Assembly: GCF_900116705.1 (NCBI RefSeq)
Contig: NZ_FPBP01000007.1
Location: forward strand, 124,001-188,000
Origin: Halomonas korlensis
GTDB lineage: Bacteria; Pseudomonadota; Gammaproteobacteria; Pseudomonadales; Halomonadaceae
DNA: 64,000 nt
Reading direction: 5' to 3'
This document shows positions 51,843 to 62,216 of the stretch, in pieces. Within the stretch, counting starts at the first letter, position 1, and every line of letters begins with the position of its first letter. The notes under the pieces were generated by a model. The model made no database searches. It was given only the letters and a program-made list of their open reading frames with translations, and had not been told where the DNA came from. Position numbers and translations under genes: made by a program.

Positions 51843-53165
51843 ATGGCTGCTGGGTGCAGGGATACCCGAATACACCCCCGCCTGAACTGGCGGACAGAGT
51901 TTCGGGATACGGCTGTCGAAAGAGCATATCAACACTCCATGCAGTCTCATGACGCCTGTCAGATGCGTTATGCGATGCTGGTGTGTGCAGGGCTGCTGCT
52001 GACCTTCAGTGTGGCGGACTATCATCTGCTGGGGTTCCACGACAGTTTTACCCTACTGCTCATCATACGGCTGGTAGTAATGTCGGCCTGCCTGGCACTG
52101 GCATGGGCAGTCTGGCGACGCCCCGCCCTGTCGCATCACGCCACCCCTGTCAATGTGGTCTGCCTGCTGGCTATTGGCGGCCTGCTGGTGACCATTCCCA
52201 CCCGCCCCGAATTGACGGGTGTCCATCTCGCCTCGGTGGTAGCCGCCAGTATGGCGCTGTATCTGTTCGTGCCGAATCGCTGGCATTGGATATTGATCAA
52301 CAACACCACCCTCGGGGTGGGTTTCATCGTCGCCATGTTGCTCTGGAGCCCGATGTCAGGCGGTATGATGGTCACCATTCTGTTGTTACTTGCCTTCCTC
52401 AACCTGCTGGGTGGATCGGCAGTGACGCAATTCAACCGCCTGCGTCGCGAGCAGTTCGCCTCATTGGTCGCCGAACGCGAGGCCAATCATCGGCTCCAGG
52501 CTGAAATCGAGGAACGCTGTCAGCTGGAAGGCCAGCTTCGTCACTTGGCCGCGACTGATGACCTGACCGGGGTCGCCAATCGCCGCCGTTTCTTCGAATT
52601 GGCCGAACATGAGCTGAAGCGTGCGCAACGCGACAAGACACCGCTGGCGCTGTGCATGGTCGATATCGATCTGTTCAAGCGCCTCAATGATCGGCATGGC
52701 CATGCGATGGGCGACCTTGTCCTGGCAAGTGTCGCGGCCTGCTGTCAGACGGTGCTGCGCGAGACCGACATCATCGGCCGCTACGGTGGAGAGGAATTCG
52801 TCATCGCCCTGCCCAATGCCGATCTGAATACCGCGACCACCATCGCCGAACGGCTGCGTGTCGCGGTAGCCGAGCTGTCCTTGCCGATGATCGAGGAGGC
52901 CGCCTCACTCTCGGTCACGATAGGCATCAGCCACGTAAAACCCGGCGAAACATGGCTCGACACGGCGATGCTGCGTGCCGACCAGGCGCTTTACCAAGGC
53001 AAGGCCAGCGGGCGAAATTGTGTCGTGGTCGGGAGCTGGCTGGACCACGGCAGGCACGCCCAGCGTGAGCCGGGCCAGCTCATGTTGGATGCGGCTCCCA
53101 CCACTGGCGACGATGCGACGTCGATAAAGGGCCTGGCTCGCGGGTTGCCGCCTGCCCTTTGCTGA
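51843..53165 (+). CDS. Membrane-bound diguanylate cyclase (GGDEF)
   Basis: 440 residues. About six N-terminal membrane helices (residues ~43-195) form a MASE-like sensor; a coiled-coil linker (EREANHRLQAEIEERCQLEG) leads to the GGDEF domain (~235-390). The active site is GGEEF (315-319); an RxxD inhibitory site (RETD, 306-309) sits five residues ahead, the canonical product-binding site. It makes cyclic di-GMP. A C-terminal tail of about 45 residues follows. AAGGAAGGGA precedes the start. Confidence 0.92.
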   Translation: MAAGCRDTRIHPRLNWRTEFRDTAVERAYQHSMQSHDACQMRYAMLVCAGLLLTFSVADYHLLGFHDSFTLLLIIRLVVMSACLALAWAVWRRPALSHHATPVNVVCLLAIGGLLVTIPTRPELTGVHLASVVAASMALYLFVPNRWHWILINNTTLGVGFIVAMLLWSPMSGGMMVTILLLLAFLNLLGGSAVTQFNRLRREQFASLVAEREANHRLQAEIEERCQLEGQLRHLAATDDLTGVANRRRFFELAEHELKRAQRDKTPLALCMVDIDLFKRLNDRHGHAMGDLVLASVAACCQTVLRETDIIGRYGGEEFVIALPNADLNTATTIAERLRVAVAELSLPMIEEAASLSVTIGISHVKPGETWLDTAMLRADQALYQGKASGRNCVVVGSWLDHGRHAQREPGQLMLDAAPTTGDDATSIKGLARGLPPALC

Positions 53166-53308
53166 ACATGGTTTGACCTGGCGCAACCCTCGTCGCTTTC
53201 GCTGGGCGACTTTTGGGGCACAAGCGGAAGAACGCATTGCCGGGTCATCCTCTCCTGCCTATCTTCACAAACAACCCCTACATTCGTGGCGAAGCCCATG
53301 GAGGGAAA

Positions 53309-53710
53309 ATGCCGTCACGTCGACTCGAACGCCTGATGTGGGCCGATGCCTGCGAAATGCTCGACCGAGCGGAGCGTTTGCATCGTCAGTTCTACCGTCC
53401 GGGATCCTCTTCCACGACACCGAACTGGGAACCCCCGGTGGATGTTTACCAGTGGCCAGAAGGCATCCTGCTGGTCATTGCCCTGCCCGGTGTCGAGGCG
53501 GAATCCATCGAGATCCAGCTCGCCGAGCGCCACCTGACAGTGCGTGCCCGGCGTCGCTTTCCCGACGCGATACCGGGCCTGACGGTCCAGCGCCTGGAGA
53601 TTCCCTTCGGCCATTTCGAGCGCCGCCTGATACTCCCCGACGGCCGCTACACCCTTCAGCAACGCCAATGGATCGACGGTTGTCTGCATCTCGACCTCCG
53701 TCTGGCCTGA
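53309..53710 (+). CDS. Hsp20/alpha-crystallin-like small heat shock protein
   Basis: 133 residues. PPVDVYQWPEGILLVIALPG and VEAESIEIQLAERHLTVRAR are alpha-crystallin domain strands; IPFGHFERRLILPDGRYTLQ matches the following strands. The usual C-terminal I-x-I motif is not evident and the protein is short. It is transcribed with lon (53727) after a 16-base gap, a plausible chaperone-protease unit. Confidence 0.85.
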   Translation: MPSRRLERLMWADACEMLDRAERLHRQFYRPGSSSTTPNWEPPVDVYQWPEGILLVIALPGVEAESIEIQLAERHLTVRARRRFPDAIPGLTVQRLEIPFGHFERRLILPDGRYTLQQRQWIDGCLHLDLRLA

Positions 53711-53726
53711 TGGATGAGGCATGATC

Positions 53727-56105
53727 ATGAGCGAAGACACCTCCTCAGCGGTGCCGGAGCCACCCGACACGCAATCCTTTCCCGATGATGTGCTGATCAT
53801 CGCACCGATGCGCAATGTCGTGTTGTTTCCGGAACTGGTAATGCCGATCACGGTGGGACGGCCCAAGACGATTGCCGGTGCCCAGGAGGCCGTCAGGAGC
53901 GGACGCTCGCTGGGCCTGCTGTTGCAGAAAGACTCCGATGCCAGCGATCCCGGCCCCGACGAACTGTACCGGGTCGGTACCATGGCCTCGGTGCTGCGCT
54001 ACGTCGCAGGCGACGATGGCCACCGGCTGGTCTGCCAGGGTCAGTCGCGCTTTCGTGTGCTGGATTTCATCGACGGCTACCCCTTTCTGCTGGCCCGCGT
54101 CGAGCATATTCACGTACGGGACTACCCCAACGACCCCGAAATCGAGGCGCGCATGCTGACGCTGCGCGACAAGGCGCTGGAGGCTCTGGGGCTGCTGCCG
54201 CAGATTCCCCAGGAGCTCGGTCATGCCCTGCGTGCCATCGACCATCCCGGTCTGCTGGTCGACACCATCGCCGGCTATCTGGACCTGCCGATCGGTGAGA
54301 AGCAGGAAGTCCTCGAACTGTTCGACCTCAGGACCCGTATGGAGCGGGTCCAGCACCTGCTCGATTACCGCGTGGAGGTGCTGCGTCTGTCGCAGAAGAT
54401 CAGCCAGCGCACCCACGAAACAATGAGCGAACGCCAGCGCGAGGTGGTGCTTCGTGAGCAGTTGCGCGCCATCCAGCAGGAACTCGGTGAGGGTGACGAA
54501 AAAGCCGAGGAGATTCAGGAGCTGGAATCGCGCATCGACGCCTGCGGCATGCCCGGCGAGGTCGCTACCCAGGCCCGCAAGGAGCTCGCCCGGCTTGCGC
54601 GCATGCCGGAGGGCGCCGGCGAGTACGCCATGGCACGCACCTACCTTGACTGGCTGCTGGAGCTGCCCTGGGCGTCGCTGAGCGAGGAGCACATTGACAT
54701 CGCCCAGGCCCGCGAGATCCTCGACCACGACCATTTCGGGCTCGAGCGCATCAAGAAACGCATCCTCGAGCACCTTGCCGTGCACAAGCTCAACCCTGAA
54801 GGCAAGAGTCCCATTCTGTGCTTCGTCGGCCCGCCCGGCGTCGGCAAGACCTCGCTTGGACAGAGCATTGCGCGGGCGATGGGGCGGGAGTTCGTGCGCG
54901 CAAGCCTCGGCGGCGTACACGACGAAGCCGAGATCCGCGGTCACCGGCGCACCTATATCGGCGCCCTGCCGGGCAACATCATCCAGGCGCTGCGCAAGGC
55001 CGGCACCCGCAACCCGGTGTTCATGCTCGACGAGATGGACAAGCTGGGCGCCGGCATCCAGGGCGATCCTTCCAGCGCCCTGCTGGAAGTGCTCGACCCG
55101 GAGCAGAACAGCACCTTCCGCGACAACTACCTCGGCGTGCCCTTCGATCTCAGCCGCGTGATGTTCATCGGTACCGCCAACGTGCTGGACCAGATCCCCG
55201 GCCCGCTGCGCGACCGTATGGAGGTGATCGAGCTACCCGGCTATACCGAGCAGGAGAAGGTCGAGATCGCCCGACGTTATCTCGTTCAGCGTCAACGCCA
55301 GGCCGTCGGGCTCGACGCGGACCAATGGCGCATCACCGACGCCGCGCTGCACCGCATCATCAGCGATTACACCCGCGAGGCCGGGGTGCGCAACCTCGAG
55401 CGGCTGATCGGCGCGGTGGCACGTCACGTCGCCGTGCGCATCGCCGAGGGCACCCTCGAATCGAGCGTCACCGACGTCGACGATCTGCGTGAACCGCTGG
55501 GCGCGGCCCGCTTTGAGAACGAGGTGGCGATGCGCACCAGTGTGCCCGGTGTAGCCACCGGGCTCGCCTGGACACCGGTGGGTGGCGATATTCTGTTCAT
55601 CGAGGCCAGCCAGTCCCAGGGCAGTGGCCGGTTGATCCTGACCGGTCAGCTGGGTGAGGTCATGAAGGAAAGCGCCCAGGCAGCGCTGAGCCTCGTCAAG
55701 GCCAACGCCACCGCGCTCGGCGTGGACGCCGAGCGGTTGAACGAGGCCGATATCCACGTGCATGTGCCAGCCGGGGCCATACCCAAGGACGGCCCCAGCG
55801 CCGGCGTGGCCTTGTACACGGCGCTGGTGTCACTGCTGACCGAAAGCTGCGTGCGTGCCGATCTTGCCATGACCGGCGAGATCACCCTGCGCGGGCTGGT
55901 GCTGCCGGTGGGCGGCATCAAGGAGAAGGTGCTGGCGGCCCAGCGGGCCGGCATCCGCACCGTACTGTTGCCGGCCCGCAACCGCCGCGACTGGGAAGAC
56001 ATTCCCGAGAAGGCCCGCGAGCAACTGGAGTTTCACTGGATCGAGCGCGTGGAGGATGCCACACGGCTGGCGTTGCAGGACAACACTAACGCCCTGCCAT
56101 CCTGA
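53727..56105 (+). CDS. lon: Lon protease
   Basis: 792 residues from ATG 53727, chosen over ATG 53721 because GAGG lies seven bases upstream. LON N-domain ([20 protein letters not shown]), AAA+ Walker [15 protein letters not shown], and the Ser-Lys dyad S691 ([10 protein letters not shown]) / K732 ([11 protein letters not shown]). It degrades misfolded and regulatory proteins in the cytosol. It is shorter in the substrate-recognition linker than E. coli Lon by only a few residues; adjacent Hsp20 suggests heat or stress regulation. Confidence 0.95.
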   Translation: MSEDTSSAVPEPPDTQSFPDDVLIIAPMRNVVLFPELVMPITVGRPKTIAGAQEAVRSGRSLGLLLQKDSDASDPGPDELYRVGTMASVLRYVAGDDGHRLVCQGQSRFRVLDFIDGYPFLLARVEHIHVRDYPNDPEIEARMLTLRDKALEALGLLPQIPQELGHALRAIDHPGLLVDTIAGYLDLPIGEKQEVLELFDLRTRMERVQHLLDYRVEVLRLSQKISQRTHETMSERQREVVLREQLRAIQQELGEGDEKAEEIQELESRIDACGMPGEVATQARKELARLARMPEGAGEYAMARTYLDWLLELPWASLSEEHIDIAQAREILDHDHFGLERIKKRILEHLAVHKLNPEGKSPILCFVGPPGVGKTSLGQSIARAMGREFVRASLGGVHDEAEIRGHRRTYIGALPGNIIQALRKAGTRNPVFMLDEMDKLGAGIQGDPSSALLEVLDPEQNSTFRDNYLGVPFDLSRVMFIGTANVLDQIPGPLRDRMEVIELPGYTEQEKVEIARRYLVQRQRQAVGLDADQWRITDAALHRIISDYTREAGVRNLERLIGAVARHVAVRIAEGTLESSVTDVDDLREPLGAARFENEVAMRTSVPGVATGLAWTPVGGDILFIEASQSQGSGRLILTGQLGEVMKESAQAALSLVKANATALGVDAERLNEADIHVHVPAGAIPKDGPSAGVALYTALVSLLTESCVRADLAMTGEITLRGLVLPVGGIKEKVLAAQRAGIRTVLLPARNRRDWEDIPEKAREQLEFHWIERVEDATRLALQDNTNALPS

Positions 56106-56194
56106 ACGCGATGTTCGAAACTGATGGTTGAGCTCGATGCCCGGGTTCGATGACTGAGGTAACAACGCCCGATGTAACGCAAGGGGAGGCGCGT

Positions 56195-57541
56195 ATGACC
56201 ACACCGCTTGCCTGTGTCCGCCAACTGGCGACACGCCTGGAAGAACGCCCGAGCGATCTGGATGCCCTTCTCGACCAGGTCGCCGAACGGCCCTTCGTGC
56301 TGCTCGGTGAAGCCTCGCACGGCACGGCCGAGTTCTATCGGCTGCGTGCCGAGATCACCCGCCGCCTGATCGAGGAAAAGGGTTTCGAGGCTGTCCTCGT
56401 CGAGGCCGACTGGCCCGATATGCTGCGCCTGAATCGCTTCGTGACGGGCGACAGCCAGGACACCCTGATCGAGGCCTTCGACGACTTCCAGCGCTTCCCG
56501 CAGTGGATGTGGCGCAACGATGAAGTGCGCGATTTTGTCCTCTGGCTTCGCGAGCATAACGCGAGCCCGGACGGTCACGTCAGCAGCGGCGGGCAGGATG
56601 CCGCCACGGTTGGCGTGTATGGCATGGATATCTACAGCCTGCACCGCTCGGCCGAGGCGGTCATCGCCTATCTGGAAGGCGTCGACCCCGAACAGGCCGA
56701 GCGGGCCCGCCGCGGCTACGCCTGTCTCGACCATCGCGGCGACCCTTTTCATTACGGTCGCAATGTGGCATTCGGCTTGAGCCCGTCCTGCGAGCAGGCG
56801 AGCATCGAGCTGCTGACCGGGCTGATGAACAAGGCATCCGACTACCTCGACAGCGATGGCCGCCGCGCCGCGGCCGAGCAGTTCTTCGCCGAGCAGAACG
56901 CCAGGGTGGTGGTCAATGCCGAGGCCTACTACCGGGCCATGTTCGGCAGCCGGGTCGACACCTGGAACCTGCGTGACGAGCACATGACCGACACCCTGAA
57001 CGAGTTGCACTACCATCTCATCCACCAGGGGCGGAAGGGCAAGGTAGTGGTGTGGGCACATAATTCACACCTCGGCGATGCGCGAGCCACCGAAATGGGT
57101 TGGGGGCGTCAGCAGCACAACGTCGGCCAGCTGGCCCGCCAGCGGTTCGGCCACCGGCAGGTATTGCTGGTCGGTTTCACCACGCATACCGGGCATGTCT
57201 CGGCCGCCCGCGACTGGGACGCACCGGTCAAGCATCGCTGGGTGCGCCCCTCGCTTGAGGGCAGCTATGAGCGACTGTTTCACCAGAGCGGTCTCGACCG
57301 CTTCTACTTGCCGCTTGAGTCGGACCGGGCCGACCCGCTCAAGGCGCGACTGCTCGAACGGGCCATCGGCGTCATCTACCGACCGGAGACGGAGCGGGCC
57401 AGTCATTACTTTCGTGCCTCGCTCCCCGCGCAGTTCGATGGCGTCTTTCATCTCGACGAGACCACCGCCGTGCGTCCCTTCGATATGGGCGACGCCTGGG
57501 AGAAGGAAGCCATTCCCGATACCTATCCGTTCGGCGTCTGA
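56195..57541 (+). CDS. Erythromycin esterase-like protein
   Basis: 448 residues from ATG 56195 (GGGGAGG five bases upstream; ATG 56150 also in frame). The EreA/EreB signature is FVLLGEASHGTAEFYRLRAE, with VLVEADWPDMLRLNRFVTG and VVVWAHNSHLGDARATEMGW. Most chromosomal members are not macrolide resistance genes and have unknown substrates; several are linked to succinoglycan or stress. It follows lon by 89 bases without a clear terminator. Confidence 0.9.
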   Translation: MTTPLACVRQLATRLEERPSDLDALLDQVAERPFVLLGEASHGTAEFYRLRAEITRRLIEEKGFEAVLVEADWPDMLRLNRFVTGDSQDTLIEAFDDFQRFPQWMWRNDEVRDFVLWLREHNASPDGHVSSGGQDAATVGVYGMDIYSLHRSAEAVIAYLEGVDPEQAERARRGYACLDHRGDPFHYGRNVAFGLSPSCEQASIELLTGLMNKASDYLDSDGRRAAAEQFFAEQNARVVVNAEAYYRAMFGSRVDTWNLRDEHMTDTLNELHYHLIHQGRKGKVVVWAHNSHLGDARATEMGWGRQQHNVGQLARQRFGHRQVLLVGFTTHTGHVSAARDWDAPVKHRWVRPSLEGSYERLFHQSGLDRFYLPLESDRADPLKARLLERAIGVIYRPETERASHYFRASLPAQFDGVFHLDETTAVRPFDMGDAWEKEAIPDTYPFGV

Positions 57542-57594
57542 GCGCGGCAGGCCGGATGGCGAAGACGATATTGTCGCTGCGCGACGTTTGCGGC

Positions 57595-57609
57595 TAACGT
57601 TGAACGTTA
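57595..57609. promoter_or_regulatory. Palindrome upstream of epimerase-SPW-VKOR gene
   Basis: TAACGTT-G-AACGTTA is a perfect 7-1-7 inverted repeat, 75 bases before the ATG 57684, followed by a related AACGCTGAAGGTTAAG. It may be an operator or a small hairpin. Inferred from symmetry and position only. Confidence 0.35.
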
Positions 57610-57683
57610 AGAACGCTGAAGGTTAAGGGTAGCGTTCGGCAGGACGTGATGAAGGAACATCACTCAGGCAAAAGGAACTCGCC

Positions 57684-60176
57684 ATGCAGGATAATCAGCA
57701 AGGTGATAACGCCAAGGGGCACAAGCCGCTGGTCGTCATCACCGGCGCCGCCGGCGGCATCGGGACGGCCCTGACCCGCAACCTGAAGCGTGATTATCGC
57801 ATCATCGCGCTCGACAGGAAGGAGTCGGAAGAGGCGGACGACAGTTATACCTTCGACCTCACCTCGGTCGATTCCATCCGGGAAGCCCTGGACGCCATCG
57901 CCGACCGACATGGCCGCGACATCGCGGCGGTCGTGCATCTGGCCGCCTACTTCGATTTCACTGGTGAAGCCTCGCCGCTCTACGACAAGGTCAATGTCCA
58001 GGGCACGAGCAACCTGCTCTGCGCCCTGCAGGACATGAACGTCGAGCGGTTCATCTACTCCAGTACCATGCTGGTTCACGAACCGCAGATTCCCGGCAGA
58101 AAGGTCTCAGAGGCGACGCCCATCGCCCCCACCTGGGCCTACCCCGAGTCGAAGGCCGAAACGGAAGCGGTGATCCGTGAGCAAGCCGGCGACATGCCCT
58201 ACACCCTGCTGCGGCTGGCCGGCATGTACGACGAGCACACTTGCGTGCCCACTCTTGCCCATCAGATCGCGCGGATCTACGAGCGCAACCTGAAGAGCCA
58301 TTTGTATTCGGGCAATACCGGCGCCGGTCAGGCATGCGTGCACAAGGACGATATGCTCGATGCCTTCCATCGCACGATCGAACGTCGTCACGAATTGCCG
58401 AGAGAAAACGAGATTCTCATCGGCGAAGAACACACCCTCAGTTACGAGGCGCTGCAGAACCGTCTTGGCGAGCTGATTCATGGCGCGTCCCGCTGGAAGA
58501 CGCTGTCGATGCCCAAGCTGGTCGCCAAGTCGGGCGCGCTGGTCGAGGAGAAAAGCGAGCCCTTGGTGCCAGACGATTTCGACAAGGGCGAGAAACCCTT
58601 CATCCGCCCCTTCATGATCGAAATGGCCGACGACCATTACGAACTGGATATCAGCCGCGCCCGCCAACAACTGGGCTGGGAGCCTCACCATTCGCTGTTC
58701 GACACCCTCGAGGCCATCGTCAACCATCTCCTGGAGGACCCACATGGCTGGTACGTCGCCAATGACATTACCCCACCAGACTGGGTCGAGGAAGCCATCG
58801 TGAGAGGCCGCAACCCCGAAGATATCCTCAAGCAGCACGAGGCGACTTACCAGACGCAGCATTATCGACACCTGTGGGCGCACTTCGTGAATATCGCGCT
58901 TGGTGCCTGGCTGGTTACCTCGCCGGCCACGCTGGGTTACGGCGGCAGCGCCATGGCCTACAGCGACGTGATCTCAGGGCTGCTGTTGATGCTGTTCGCC
59001 AGCCTTTCATTGTCGTGGCGGGCCGGTTGGGCGCGCTGGGTATGCGCGGTGATCGGGATGTGGCTGCTGTTCGCGCCGCTGGCCTTCTGGACGCAAAGCG
59101 CCGCGGCCTATCTCAACGGCACCGTAACCGGGGCGCTGGCGATCGGCTTCTCGGCACTGCTTCGACCGGCGCCCGGCGTCTCACCGATCGCCGCCACCAC
59201 CGGGCCCACCACACCGCCGGGCTGGAACAACAATCCGTCGAGCTGGTTCCAGCGCCTGCCCATCATCGTGCTGGCGTTCGTGGGTCTGTTCGTCTCGCGC
59301 TACCTGGCGGCCTATCAACTGGGCCACATCGATGCGGTATGGGACCCGTTCTTTACCGGCACCCGCGATATGGGGCTCAACGGCACCGAAGACATCATCA
59401 CCTCGGCGGCGTCCGAAGCCTGGCCGATTCCCGATGCCGGCCTGGGCGGCATCGTCTACCTGCTGGAGATTCTCTTCGGCCTGCTGGGTACCCAACAGCG
59501 CTGGCGGACCATGCCATGGGTGGTCGCCTCCTTCGGCATCCTGATCGTGCCGCTGGGGGTGGTGTCGGTCACCTTCATCATCATCCAACCGATTCTGATC
59601 GGAACCTGGTGCACCCTGTGCCTCCTGCAGGCCGGCGCCATGCTGTTGCAGATCGCCTACGCCTTCAACGAATTCGTGGCCACGGGAGAATTTCTCAAGC
59701 GGCGCCACCGCGCCGGCGCGCCTATCCTCAAGGTCTTCTTTATTGGCGATACCGATGAAGGCGACACCGAGCGCGCCACGGACGACTTCCGCCGTGGCCC
59801 GCTGGCGCTGATTAACGAGTCGGTCAAGACCGGCGTGAGCCTACCCTGGAATCTAGCGGCCTGCCTAGTGGTGGGAATCCTGTTGATGTTCAGCCGCATC
59901 ACGCTCGGCAACGAAGGCACCATGGCCGACTGGGACCACCTGATCGGCGCCCTGGTCATCACCGTCTCGATCATCGCCATGGCGGAAGCGGCGCGCCCGG
60001 TGCGCTGGCTGTTGATTCCGCTGGGGTCGATGCTGCTGCTTACGCCGTTCATGCATGGTGCCGGCGTCCTCGCCACGCTCGTCACGCTGCTTTGCGGAGT
60101 CGCGATCATCGCCTTGAGCGTGCGGCGCGGGCCGATCCGCGGGCGTTACGGCAGCTGGAGCAAGCTGCTGGTCTAG
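57684..60176 (+). CDS. NAD-dependent epimerase-SPW-VKOR fusion protein
   Basis: 830 residues. Residues ~15-345 are an extended SDR epimerase: Rossmann VVITGAAGGIGTALTRNL, catalytic YPESK (PTWAYPESKAETEAV). Residues ~395-480 contain two SPW-like membrane repeats (NIALGAWLVTSPATLGY and GMWLLFAPLAFWT). Residues ~515-680 resemble a vitamin K epoxide reductase, with CxxC in WCTLCLLQAGAMLLQIAYA. The shuttle-loop cysteines of VKOR are missing. The last ~130 residues add membrane helices. The NAD domain may feed electrons to the CxxC pair, but no function is known. Confidence 0.88.
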   Translation: MQDNQQGDNAKGHKPLVVITGAAGGIGTALTRNLKRDYRIIALDRKESEEADDSYTFDLTSVDSIREALDAIADRHGRDIAAVVHLAAYFDFTGEASPLYDKVNVQGTSNLLCALQDMNVERFIYSSTMLVHEPQIPGRKVSEATPIAPTWAYPESKAETEAVIREQAGDMPYTLLRLAGMYDEHTCVPTLAHQIARIYERNLKSHLYSGNTGAGQACVHKDDMLDAFHRTIERRHELPRENEILIGEEHTLSYEALQNRLGELIHGASRWKTLSMPKLVAKSGALVEEKSEPLVPDDFDKGEKPFIRPFMIEMADDHYELDISRARQQLGWEPHHSLFDTLEAIVNHLLEDPHGWYVANDITPPDWVEEAIVRGRNPEDILKQHEATYQTQHYRHLWAHFVNIALGAWLVTSPATLGYGGSAMAYSDVISGLLLMLFASLSLSWRAGWARWVCAVIGMWLLFAPLAFWTQSAAAYLNGTVTGALAIGFSALLRPAPGVSPIAATTGPTTPPGWNNNPSSWFQRLPIIVLAFVGLFVSRYLAAYQLGHIDAVWDPFFTGTRDMGLNGTEDIITSAASEAWPIPDAGLGGIVYLLEILFGLLGTQQRWRTMPWVVASFGILIVPLGVVSVTFIIIQPILIGTWCTLCLLQAGAMLLQIAYAFNEFVATGEFLKRRHRAGAPILKVFFIGDTDEGDTERATDDFRRGPLALINESVKTGVSLPWNLAACLVVGILLMFSRITLGNEGTMADWDHLIGALVITVSIIAMAEAARPVRWLLIPLGSMLLLTPFMHGAGVLATLVTLLCGVAIIALSVRRGPIRGRYGSWSKLLV

Positions 60177-60190
60177 CCCCGCTGCGTGAT

Positions 60191-60209
60191 GCCGGGGCGA
60201 TGCCCCGGC
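60191..60209. terminator. GC hairpin after epimerase fusion gene
   Basis: GCCGGGGC-gat-GCCCCGGC (60191-60209) is a perfect 8-bp stem with a 3-base loop, 15 bases after the stop 60176. The tail GTGTTCCTC has few T residues. Possible terminator or mRNA end structure. Confidence 0.5.
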
Positions 60210-60285
60210 GTGTTCCTCATGCATATGGCTCGGGACACTGCTATGGTGCCTTTCCTCCCGTTCCCGTGCACTGCCGAGGCGCCCG

Positions 60286-62097
60286 ATGCCCTCCTCTTCT
60301 TCAATTTCGCCCCCTTCTCCGGATCCGCGGGTGCTTCTGCGCCTGCTGGGGTTTTTGCGACCCTACCGCTGGCGGCTGGCGCTGGCCGGCGTTGCCCTGC
60401 TGGCGGCGGCGGCCAGCGTGCTGGTGCTCGGTCAAGGGATGCGGCTGGTGATCGACCAGGGCTTTCTCGCTGAGGACCGCACCCGCCTCAACCAGGCGCT
60501 GGGAATGCTCCTGGCGGTGGTCAGCGTACTGGCGATGGCCTCGGCGCTGCGCTATTACCTCGTTACCTGGATCGGCGAGCGCCTGGCCGGCGACCTGCGC
60601 CGCCGGGTCTTCGATCACCTGCTCGAGCTCGAGCCGGGTTTCTTCGAGGCCAGCGGCGAGGATGGCGGCGGGGCCGGCGAGATCACCTCGCGGCTGACCG
60701 CCGATACCAGCGTGCTGCAGAGCCTGTTCGGCTCCTCGCTCTCGCTGGCGGTGCGCAACCTGCTGATGCTGGTGGGCGCGGTGGCGCTGATGCTGGTCAC
60801 CCAGCCGTGGCTCTCGGCCATCGTGCTGGTGGGTATTCCCGCCACGGTGCTGCCGATCTTCTGGTACGGCCGTCGGGTGCGGCGGCTGTCGCGCTTCAGC
60901 CAGGACCGCGTGGCAGAGCTCGGCCGCTACGCCGGCGAGGCCCTGGCGGGCATCCGCACCGTCCAGGCGTTCCACCATGAGGCGATCGAGCGCCGCGACT
61001 ACGGCCAGCGCGTCGAGGAGGCCTTCGCCAGTGCCGTCGAGCGCACCCGACAGCGCGCCTGGCTGACCGGCATCGCCATGCTGGTGGTGTTCGCGGCCGT
61101 GGGCGTCATGCTCTGGCAGGGCGGCCAGGCGGTGCTGGCCGGCACGATGACCGCCGGCGAGCTCTCGGCCTTCGTCTTCTACGCGGTGCTGGCCGCGGGC
61201 GCCGTGGCCACTCTCGCCGAGGTCGCCGGCGACGTGCAGCGCGCCGCGGGCGCCGCCGAACGCCTGCTGGAGCTCCTGGATACGCGACCGAGCATCCATG
61301 CCCCGGCGAACCCGACTCCCCTGCCCGAGCACACCGACGGCGACCTTCGCTTCGAAGGCGTCAGCTTCACCTATCCCGGCCGCGAACAGCCGGCGCTCGA
61401 CGCGCTCGACCTGCATATTCGCCCGGGCGAGCGCGTCGCGCTGGTCGGGCCGTCGGGTGCCGGCAAGAGCACCCTGCTCGCCTTGCTGCTGCGCTTCCAT
61501 GACCCCGACAGCGGCCGGCTGCGCCTCGATGGCATCGACCTGCGCGACCTCGACCCCCGCTCGCTGCGTCGCACCATGGGCCTGGTGGCCCAGCAACCGA
61601 CGCTGTTCACCGGCACCACCGCCGAGAACCTGCGCTACGGCAAGCCCGACGCCAGCCTCGAGGAACTGCGCGAGGCAGCGCGTGATGCCAACGCGCTTGG
61701 GTTCATCGACGCCCTGCCGCGCGGCTTCGACACCCCGCTCGGCCCCGGCGGCGTACAGCTCTCCGGCGGCCAGCGTCAGCGCCTGGCCATCGCCCGCGCG
61801 CTGCTCAAGAACCCGCGCGTGCTGCTGCTCGACGAGGCCACCAGTGCCCTGGACGCCGAGAGCGAACGCCTGGTGCAGCAGGCGCTCGATCGGCTGATGC
61901 ACGGTCGTACCAGCCTGGTGATCGCCCATCGCTTGGCGACGGTAGTCGCCGCCGACCGCCTACTGGTACTGGAAGGCGGCAAGCTGGTGGCCGCCGGTCG
62001 TCATGCCGAACTGCTCGAGACCAGCCCGCTCTACCGTCATCTTGCGGAGCTTCAGTTCGGCAAGCAGCCGCAACCCGCCCAGCGCACCCCGAGCTAG
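60286..62097 (+). CDS. ABC exporter (MsbA-like, fused membrane and ATPase domains)
   Basis: 603 residues. Membrane domain ~20-315 with six helices (RRFLGFLRPYRWRL-like start; FEASGEDGGGAGEITSRLTA), then ATPase: Walker A GPSGAGKSTLLALL, Q-loop VAQQPTLFTGTTAENLRYGK, signature LSGGQRQRLAIARALLK, Walker B VLLLDEATSALD. Fits TIGR02204-type MsbA-related transporters. A homodimer is expected; cargo unknown, possibly lipid or peptide. Confidence 0.92.
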   Translation: MPSSSSISPPSPDPRVLLRLLGFLRPYRWRLALAGVALLAAAASVLVLGQGMRLVIDQGFLAEDRTRLNQALGMLLAVVSVLAMASALRYYLVTWIGERLAGDLRRRVFDHLLELEPGFFEASGEDGGGAGEITSRLTADTSVLQSLFGSSLSLAVRNLLMLVGAVALMLVTQPWLSAIVLVGIPATVLPIFWYGRRVRRLSRFSQDRVAELGRYAGEALAGIRTVQAFHHEAIERRDYGQRVEEAFASAVERTRQRAWLTGIAMLVVFAAVGVMLWQGGQAVLAGTMTAGELSAFVFYAVLAAGAVATLAEVAGDVQRAAGAAERLLELLDTRPSIHAPANPTPLPEHTDGDLRFEGVSFTYPGREQPALDALDLHIRPGERVALVGPSGAGKSTLLALLLRFHDPDSGRLRLDGIDLRDLDPRSLRRTMGLVAQQPTLFTGTTAENLRYGKPDASLEELREAARDANALGFIDALPRGFDTPLGPGGVQLSGGQRQRLAIARALLKNPRVLLLDEATSALDAESERLVQQALDRLMHGRTSLVIAHRLATVVAADRLLVLEGGKLVAAGRHAELLETSPLYRHLAELQFGKQPQPAQRTPS

Positions 62098-62216
62098 CCG
62101 CCCCTCCTTCATGCCGGAACCCACTCGGCGCTTGATGCTCGACTTGATGCCAATCAAGCCCACGCGCGGGTCCAACCGCTATGCTTGTGGATATGGATTA
62201 AGGAGCCGCCACCGCC

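Noticed and set aside
51632..51952. A 106-residue open frame across the 9-base repeat
   Set aside because: Its Lys/Thr/Arg run merely translates the A-rich repeat; no ribosome binding site and it overlaps the cyclase start.
60301..61929. A 542-residue minus-strand open frame
   Set aside because: Antisense to the MsbA-like exporter; Gln/His/Gly-rich composition typical of mirror frames.
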